From RGIG426 sp045643425 (GTDB lineage: Bacteria > Bacillota > Clostridia > Oscillospirales > Acutalibacteraceae): a stretch of DNA of 25,078 nucleotides. Under the pieces are notes generated by a model. It worked only from the letters and a program-made list of their open reading frames with translations, made no database searches and was not told the origin of the DNA. The stretch lies in assembly GCA_045643425.1 (NCBI GenBank), contig JAZUKW010000004.1, positions 1 through 25,078 of the forward strand. The letters are read 5' to 3'. Made by a program: the position numbers and the translations under genes. Shown in pieces: positions 7,481 to 14,700 of the stretch (position 1 is the first letter of the stretch; each line of letters opens with the position of its first letter).

Positions 7481-10400
7481 ATGCGCCTGATACCGGGCAG
7501 AACAAAAGTGAAAGTCGAGTTCTTTAAGGGAGTTCGAATTGCAGACATTATCATCGGTGCCGTTGCCGCGGGACTGATTTTCCTCATTCTGCTTTCGACC
7601 ATCCCGGGACGACTGTTTATCGCCGCAGGATTGCTGTTTTTGGCAGCAATCCTTTTGGTGCGTTTAGACAAAGAACCGAACTATATCTTTTTGCTCCACA
7701 TGCTGCGCCATTTCGGGTATCGCCACCATTACGAGCGCACCTATGACGATGCGTCGCTCCTTTTGCAAAACGAAAAGGGAATGAAAGAGGCGGCGTTCGA
7801 GGAGCTGTTCACCGACGCGCAGGAGAAAAAGGAGAGCGAGCTTGATCGTAAGGCGCGCCTCAAGGCCGAAAAAGCCGAGCGCAAAGCTGACGACAAAAAG
7901 CTGAAAGACAAGAACGTCTCCAAAGAGGAAAAAGACGCGATTTGGCTCAAACGCGCCAACCAAAGCGCCGCCAAAAAGCGGGAAAAAGCCAAAAAGAAAA
8001 ACGGCCCCTCTGCCAACTCCTACGAGATGGAAGACATTATGGCGTTTACCGACGTCAAAGACAACTTTATCTGCTACGGCGGTAAATATTACGGTGCCGC
8101 GATCGAGGTCGAGCCGGTGGAATTCCGCTTTTTCTCCTCGTATCGCCGCGCCAATTCCATTGAAAACGGCGTGGGTCGCGTGTTGCGCTCGCTGCCGGCG
8201 GAGTATGCCGCCAACATCGTGAAAATCGAGCGTCCGGTGCAGTTTGAAAGCCACCTCGACCACGAATACGACAAGCTCGAAGAGCTGAAAGCCTCGTATG
8301 AAAAGGGCTTCCTCTCCGAAGACGAGATGAAAGCCCGCGTGGAGATCTTGTACGACCGCATCAACGACCTGCGCAACCTCTGCTACGGCGACAAGGTCGT
8401 GGCGCCGTTCTACTATATCGTGCTGTTCGACAGCGACCGCAACCAGCTGAACAACGCGGTGCGCTCGGCGGTGGATACGCTGCGTAACGCGGAGCTTCCC
8501 GTGCATCGCCTCGACACCAAGGAGCTTGCGGTTTTCCTCAAGTATTCCAACACGCTCGATTTCGACGAGCGCGAGATCGACAACGTGAAGCCCGAAGACT
8601 ATGCGAAATGGGCGATGCCGCAGTACGTGCAGATGAAAGCGCGTACCGTGCTTGTCAACCAAATCATTACCCACAATATGCGGGTGGTCAACTATCCGTC
8701 GGTCGTCGGTGATGCGTGGCTTGCCGGCGTTATGTCGATGCCCGCGACCAAGGTCGTGGTAAAATGCACCCCGATGGATCGCGCCAAATCGGTGCGCGCG
8801 ATCGACTTCTCGCTGCAAGAGCTGCGCGCGCAGTACCGCGCGACCGGCGTGGATTCCAAGCGCATCGAGCTGCAAGAGCATATCGAGACCTTGAGCGACC
8901 TGCTCTCCACCTTGCAAGGGGATAACGAGACGCTTCTTTCGGTCAACGTCTACGTGACCTGCTACGATATTAACCAAACGCTGGTGCTCAACGACGATCC
9001 GAAGCTGAAGCAGTCGGGCCTCGCGAACATCTCCAATATGAAACGCGCGGTGCGCCGTCTTTACAGCGAGTCGAATATGCGGCTCAACAATATGGACTTC
9101 GACCAGGTCCACGCGTTCATCGGCAGCCAAATCAGCGCGTGGGATCCGATGCGCAAGGACGGCCGCGGTATCCCGAGCAACTCGGTCGCCGCGTCGTATC
9201 CGTGGATCTTTGCCCACATTTCGGACAAAAAGGGCATCAAGCTCGGTCAGTCGGACGGTGTGCCGGTGTTTATCGACTTCTTCCGCCGCGATTCCGAGCG
9301 CGTCAACTCGAATATGGTGATCGTGGGTAAATCCGGTTCCGGTAAATCCTACGCGACCAAGAGCCTGCTCGCGAACCTCGCCGCGGACGACAGCAAGATC
9401 TTTATTCTCGACCCCGAAAACGAGTATACCGAGCTTGCGCACAACCTGCACGGCAAATTCATCAACGTGGGTAACGCGCAGTACGGCCGCTTAAACCCGT
9501 TCCATATCATCACCGCGTTGGATGATGACGAAGAGGGCTCGGAGACGGTTTCGGGCAGCTACGCGACCCACCTGCAATTTTTGGAGGAATTCTTCCGCCA
9601 GATCTTGCCGGATTGCGACCGCGACGCGATGGAGTATTTAAACTCCATCATCGACCGTATGTATACCAATATGGGTATCACGGCGGAGACGGATCTGAGC
9701 CGCCTGCGTCCGGAGGATTACCCGATTTTCGACGACTTGTACGATGCCGTTTTGTCGGAGTTCCAGACCACCGACAACGAGTATATCCGCACGATGCTGC
9801 GCACGCTGATGAACTACATTGCGAAGTTCTCGACCGGCGGCCGCAACGCCAACATCTGGAACGGCCCGTCTACCGTTACGACCGACGAGAACTTTACGGT
9901 GTTCAACTTCCAAAGCCTGCTCGCCAACCGCAACGGCACGATCGCCAACGCGCAGATGCTTTTGGTGCTTAAATACATCGACAACGAGATCATCAAAAAC
10001 CGCGACTACAACACGCGGTACAATATGAAACGCAAGATCGTGGTGGTCATCGACGAGGCGCACGTGTTTATCGACACGAAGTTCCCGGTCGCGCTCGACT
10101 TTATGTTCCAGCTGGCGAAACGTATCCGTAAATACAACGGTATGCAGATCGTTATTACGCAGAACATCAAGGACTTCGTCGGCTCGGAGGAAATCGCGCG
10201 CAAGTCTACCGCCATCATCAACGCCTGCCAATATAGCTTTGTGTTCTCGCTGGCGCCCAACGATATGGACGACCTTTGCACGCTGTATGAAAAGGCGGGC
10301 GGCATTAACGAAAGCGAACAAGAGCAGATCATTTCCGCTCCGCGCGGTCAGGCGTTCGCCATTATGTCGCCGCAAAGCCGTTCGACCTTTAAGGTGTCGG

Positions 10401-11347
10401 TGCCGGAGGACGTGGTCGCGATGTTCAAAGACCGCGAGTACATCACCCGCTATTTCCGCGATGCCGACGGCGAAGCCGCGTGGGAGGACTATATGGGCGA
10501 TTCCCGCACGGTGCGCGAGAAGAACGTCCGCGTGAAAAAGGTCATCGAGGACGAAGAAATCGAGAAGGTCAGCCGTCCGCACGTGGAGTTTGAGGAATTC
10601 TCCGAGGAGGAATTGCTTGCCGAGGAAGAGGCCGCCAAAGCCGCACAGGAAGCGGCTTTGCGTGCTGACAAGGCGGTTGCCCTTACAGAAGAATTTGAGT
10701 TAGAAGAGGAATTCGATCTGCCCGAATCCGGTGCGGCGGCGACGCCTGCCGTGCCGATGGTGGATCCGGCGCTGATTCCGAAATCCGCCCAGCCGCTTAT
10801 GCAGCCCGTGGTGGTGCAGGCGCCGGCGTCGTCCGGCGAAACCGAGCGTCTGCTCGCGGAGCTGTTGACGAAATTCAGCCACGACGCGATGCAGGAAGAG
10901 ATCCGTCGCGCGGTGGAAGCTGCGCTGGCCGCCGAGCGGGCGCTTAACGCTGCCGGCGGTATTGCGAGCGAGCCGACGGTCGCCCAGCACGAGGTGCCGG
11001 GTATGATCCCGGGCAGCTCTTCCACCGTCCCGGTCGATCGCGACGAGGTCAACGACGCGCCGCCTGCCCCCGCCAAAGCGGAGGAACCGACGGTCGTCGA
11101 GGAGAAGCCCGCCGTCGAGGAAAAACCGGCGGAGACCCCGGCTGCGGCGGAGAAACCTGCCGTCGAAGAGAAGCCGGAGAGCGAAAAGAAGAAGTCCGAA
11201 TTCGATATTATGTCGCTGTTGCTTATGGAAGCCAAGCGTATGGGTGACGTGTCGCCGATCGACCGTATGGATGATTACGGTGAAACGGTGATCGCCGTCA
11301 CGATCGAAGAGCTGACCCACTACATTACAAAACACCGTCAAGGGTGA
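7481..11347 (+). CDS. virB4: T4SS ATPase VirB4 with N-terminal PrgI/VirB3-like membrane domain
   Basis: VirB4 is the universal T4SS ATPase that powers assembly and transport. Residues 1-~85 hold a short basic segment, two closely spaced membrane helices (~21-39 and 44-61) and a PNYIFLLHMLRHFGYRHHYE stretch, resembling a PrgI/VirB3-type subunit fused to the ATPase. A Lys/Glu-rich linker (~110-180) leads to the VirB4 N-domain (from ~185, FICYGGKYYGAAIEVEP). Walker A is GKSGSGKS (616-623) and Walker B VVVIDEAH (854-861), followed by MQIVITQNIKDFVGSEEIAR. From ~1020 to 1288 an acidic Ala/Pro/Glu-rich tail with three EEKPA motifs ends in a more ordered-looking segment (FDIMSLLLMEAKRMGDV). At 1288 aa it is well above the usual ~600-900. 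The ATG at 7481 follows GGGAGGTG (7466-7473) at a spacing of 7. The ATPase call is firm; the PrgI/VirB3 fusion is inference from topology. Confidence 0.95.
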   Translation: MRLIPGRTKVKVEFFKGVRIADIIIGAVAAGLIFLILLSTIPGRLFIAAGLLFLAAILLVRLDKEPNYIFLLHMLRHFGYRHHYERTYDDASLLLQNEKGMKEAAFEELFTDAQEKKESELDRKARLKAEKAERKADDKKLKDKNVSKEEKDAIWLKRANQSAAKKREKAKKKNGPSANSYEMEDIMAFTDVKDNFICYGGKYYGAAIEVEPVEFRFFSSYRRANSIENGVGRVLRSLPAEYAANIVKIERPVQFESHLDHEYDKLEELKASYEKGFLSEDEMKARVEILYDRINDLRNLCYGDKVVAPFYYIVLFDSDRNQLNNAVRSAVDTLRNAELPVHRLDTKELAVFLKYSNTLDFDEREIDNVKPEDYAKWAMPQYVQMKARTVLVNQIITHNMRVVNYPSVVGDAWLAGVMSMPATKVVVKCTPMDRAKSVRAIDFSLQELRAQYRATGVDSKRIELQEHIETLSDLLSTLQGDNETLLSVNVYVTCYDINQTLVLNDDPKLKQSGLANISNMKRAVRRLYSESNMRLNNMDFDQVHAFIGSQISAWDPMRKDGRGIPSNSVAASYPWIFAHISDKKGIKLGQSDGVPVFIDFFRRDSERVNSNMVIVGKSGSGKSYATKSLLANLAADDSKIFILDPENEYTELAHNLHGKFINVGNAQYGRLNPFHIITALDDDEEGSETVSGSYATHLQFLEEFFRQILPDCDRDAMEYLNSIIDRMYTNMGITAETDLSRLRPEDYPIFDDLYDAVLSEFQTTDNEYIRTMLRTLMNYIAKFSTGGRNANIWNGPSTVTTDENFTVFNFQSLLANRNGTIANAQMLLVLKYIDNEIIKNRDYNTRYNMKRKIVVVIDEAHVFIDTKFPVALDFMFQLAKRIRKYNGMQIVITQNIKDFVGSEEIARKSTAIINACQYSFVFSLAPNDMDDLCTLYEKAGGINESEQEQIISAPRGQAFAIMSPQSRSTFKVSVPEDVVAMFKDREYITRYFRDADGEAAWEDYMGDSRTVREKNVRVKKVIEDEEIEKVSRPHVEFEEFSEEELLAEEEAAKAAQEAALRADKAVALTEEFELEEEFDLPESGAAATPAVPMVDPALIPKSAQPLMQPVVVQAPASSGETERLLAELLTKFSHDAMQEEIRRAVEAALAAERALNAAGGIASEPTVAQHEVPGMIPGSSSTVPVDRDEVNDAPPAPAKAEEPTVVEEKPAVEEKPAETPAAAEKPAVEEKPESEKKKSEFDIMSLLLMEAKRMGDVSPIDRMDDYGETVIAVTIEELTHYITKHRQG

Positions 11348-11369
11348 GAAGGAAAGGGGGTTTTCCCTT

Positions 11370-11672
11370 ATGAAAGTTAAACTGATCAACCGCGTTGATG
11401 AGGGAGAACTCGTTTTGAACGGCCGGTTGGACTCGGTGACGTCGGTCGAGATGGAGCGCATTTTCGAGGACGTCTCTGACCGCTTCCCGCGTGTCATCCT
11501 CAATATGGAGGGGATGGACTACGTGTCTTCCGCCGGATTGCGGATCTTAAAAAATCTTCACATCAAAATGCGTAAGCGCGAGGGCGAGCTTGTTCTTCGC
11601 AACGTGCCGCGTATGGTGATGGAAGTGTTCGAGATGACCGGGTTTGCCGGCCTTTTGCGGATCGAGAATTAA
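11370..11672 (+). CDS. Single-domain STAS protein (anti-anti-sigma factor family)
   Basis: A 100-aa stand-alone STAS domain of the SpoIIAA/RsbV type. The family binds a partner kinase/anti-sigma factor and is switched by Ser phosphorylation. The signature VILNMEGMDYVSSAGLRIL spans residues 42-60. Ser54 sits where SpoIIAA and RsbV carry the phosphorylated Ser of the DSxGL motif, and the preceding Asp is replaced by Ser53. The length covers the whole domain. The ATG at 11370 follows AAAGGGGG (11353-11360) by 9 nt, and the gene begins 22 nt after virB4. No cognate kinase (RsbW/SpoIIAB type) or PP2C phosphatase lies in the window. Its position in a secretion operon suggests partner-switch control of the apparatus or of a sigma factor, but that is inference. 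Confidence 0.93.
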   Translation: MKVKLINRVDEGELVLNGRLDSVTSVEMERIFEDVSDRFPRVILNMEGMDYVSSAGLRILKNLHIKMRKREGELVLRNVPRMVMEVFEMTGFAGLLRIEN

Positions 11673-11701
11673 CGAATTTTACAAAACACGTGTAACCTTT
11701 C

Positions 11702-11747
11702 GCCGCGTTTCTCCCTATTTAAAGTGAGAAACCTTGCAACACGCGGC
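11702..11747 (+). other. Nested inverted repeat just upstream of the giant-protein RBS
   Basis: An outer arm pair GCCGCGT (11702-11708) / ACGCGGC (11741-11747) encloses an inner pair GTTTCTC (11707-11713) / GAGAAAC (11726-11732), which shares two bases with the outer pair. The structure ends 3 nt before AGGAGG (11751-11756). It could modulate translation or protect the 5' end of a processed transcript. I see no convincing promoter in this 91-nt gap. Confidence 0.5.
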
Positions 11748-11763
11748 AACAGGAGGAATGAGT

Positions 11764-14700
11764 ATGGAACATCTGAAAACACCCCATTCTTTGCAAAAAG
11801 CGAAGAGGACCGTTTTGCGCGTAACGGCGCTGTTAATGGCCCTCTGCTTTGTGCTGCCGTTTACGACTCCCGGTGTGCGGGCGTCGGCGGCGGGAGAATC
11901 GTCGAGCAAGGCGGCGTCTCCCGCAAAAGCGAGCGAGAGCGCATCGAGCGCTACCGGCGGCGAGGCGTGCACCAACACCTTCCTGCTGCGTGCTTCTACC
12001 GGCGCGACCGCCGGTGATGCGGTGCGGTATTTTGCCGTGCGTTATCTGGACGGCAATAACATCGCCCGCGTGGAATACGTTCTTCCGCACGGCGATGCAA
12101 AACGCAAAACGATGGAGCGCGTCTTACAAGCCAGCGCGCTGGAAAAACGCCTCAATGCCGTAGACAACGCCATCGGCTATACGCTCGATTTGGAGGAAGT
12201 CAAAATGGCGGGGGCGCTGCGCTCCAATACGGACGATGAGTTTTTGTTCACGCCGCACTTTACGGTGAAACAAATCACCGCGGTGGACGTGTATCAGCAA
12301 TATAAGAGCGGGCGTAAGGGTTGGACCTGCACCGGGTTGAGCGTGTATAAAGTGAATACCCTCTACGGAATGAGTATGATGGGTTATTACTCCTCGAATC
12401 TGTTCTTGGAGTTTGACGGCAACGTGCTCTTTACCTTTGCCAAAACGGTCGATTTGACCCTCTCCACCCACGACGAGACCTACCGCTTTGCCACCTCCGG
12501 CGGCAAATATACCTTTACGGACGGCAAAGGCGCCGCTTGCTCTTTCCACGACACGGACGAATATCTCTTTGAGCTCGACATCGCTGACGTGTATAAAGCC
12601 GGTATCGAGAAATTTATCGCCGGCAGCGACGATTTCTTTGCTCTCGATGCCTGGCGCTTCCGCGAGCTGTTCGATTTGGAGATCATTTACACCGATACCT
12701 CCGGCAGTATTCACAAGGTCATGCTGCCGGCGTTTACCAGCGCCGCCGCGTGGGGCACTGAAAACGGCTACGTCCACTATGAAAAAGATGCGGGCTACAG
12801 CCTGTTGCTGCAACAGGGCGAGCAGTTGACGTTTGGCGGAAAGCTGCCGAACTTCGACAAGCTCAATTCCTGCACGCTGCACTATACCGCCGATGCTGCC
12901 GACAAAGCGGGTATTGTGCGGAAGACGGAAAGCAGCAAAGAGGATACCGCGCTTTCCGATGCCGATCTTGAAACCGATACGTTTTCGATTTCCTCGTTCA
13001 AGCTGTATAAGAACGTGAAAAAAGACCAGATCCAATACACCGGCGGAACCAACAGCACCCAGATGTTTTATACCATTTCCGCCGAGCCGATTTACTACGC
13101 TTTGGCGGAAACGGGCAGCGGTATTACGCTTTCTGCCGGTTCGTCCAAAAAATTGACCCTCCACGAAAATGACGGCTCTGCCAACTTGTCGCCCGATCTC
13201 GAAGGGCGCTACGTGGTGGTGATCAAAACGGATACGCCCGCTGCTGCGGCGACGATGGACGAGGTGCGCGTTCGCTTTACCTATCAGTCCACCTCCGGTG
13301 CGACCAAAACGACCAAATATTATTCGACGACCACCGCTCCGCAGGATTTCTACGGTTATTGGCCCTGCTATGACGCGACGGTCTACGGCGACGGCGGTGG
13401 ACAGATTTGGCCGAACTATTACCGCTATTCCGGCTTGCAGTCCGGCAAGGAGATCATGTTCTTCCTGGATCTGGAAGACGTGTCGGCGTTTAAGTCCTTT
13501 GAGCTGGCGATGGGCTCTACCTCGTATGACAACTGGCAGATGAAGAGCCTCGTCATCTACGACCCGAGCTGGATCAATCACCGTACCGTGAAAAGCCACA
13601 CCTCGCTGGCAAGGGGAGAGGACACGGCGTTCGCTTCGCTTTGGGACATCACCCGCGATTTTGATAAATCGGTCGTGATGTGTTCCTACGGCCTGGAGAT
13701 CAACGGCGAAACGCCGGAGAACGAGCTGCCGATTTACATTGACGCCGATGAGGAGGAGACTTCTCACCAGACGGTGCATTTTGATGAGGGCGACGAGCCT
13801 TCTGACGATCCCGATTCGCCGGAAACCGATTGGAACAAGATCAAAAACCACATGACCTACAAAGAGGCGATGCAGGACTTCGGGTTTAACAAAAACCGCG
13901 CCACTTACGAGGTCGAGGTGCAGGTTGCCGGCAACGAGTCCGCCAACGACAACGACGGCGACACCGGTTCGACCAACCTGTTCTACTTCCAGCTCGCGTT
14001 CAAGGGCGGTACCAGCGCGTACGTCCTTGCCAACCAGCAGCTGACCGCCGACGGCTTCCGTGCCGGTGAGATCGAGACCTTTACGATCTCCACGAACCAG
14101 GATTACGGCGATTTGACCGCGATCCGCATTTTGCCGGACGATTCGGATGCCAACGACAATACCGATATTTTCGATAAATTGAACATTCAAAGCATTACGG
14201 TCACGAAGAAGAGCTCGGCGGTGGCGTCCACCTCGTGGAACTTTGCCAACGTCGGGTGGATCAAGATCGACTACCGTGACGATGCGCCGAAAAACACGGC
14301 GTCTGGCTTGCAGGGCCGCAGCGCCAAAGACCTCGTGCGCGAATTTACCGTTACCGGCAAGGGCGTCAGCACCAACCTGATGTTCTCGATCACCACCGAT
14401 GCGTATACCGTGGACGAAAATAGCGATTTTTGGAGCGATAACTTTGAGGGGATCGTGACCGCCACGATCACCTACACGACCCACGATAACGAAGAGCTCA
14501 AAAAGAACATCGACGTCGTCAGAAAGATGTACGAGTACAACGGCGAAACGCCGCGTTACGAGCCGTCCTTCGGATCGCTTTCCGGCAGTATCGTCAACGA
14601 AAACGGTACGGACGAGAAATGCGCGATCAGCGACTACAACCGGATGTTCCGCGCGGGGCATACCGACCGCTTCTTTGTCAGCCTTAACGACGTGCAGACG

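Noticed and set aside
6049..9451. Long - strand open frames (442 and 595 codons) opposite the VirB6-like and virB4 genes
   Set aside because: They mirror the repeat and codon bias of the sense genes and lack starts with ribosome sites.
11734..11763. TTG start 10 codons upstream for the giant protein
   Set aside because: It precedes the AGGAGG site, so the ribosome would bind downstream of it.
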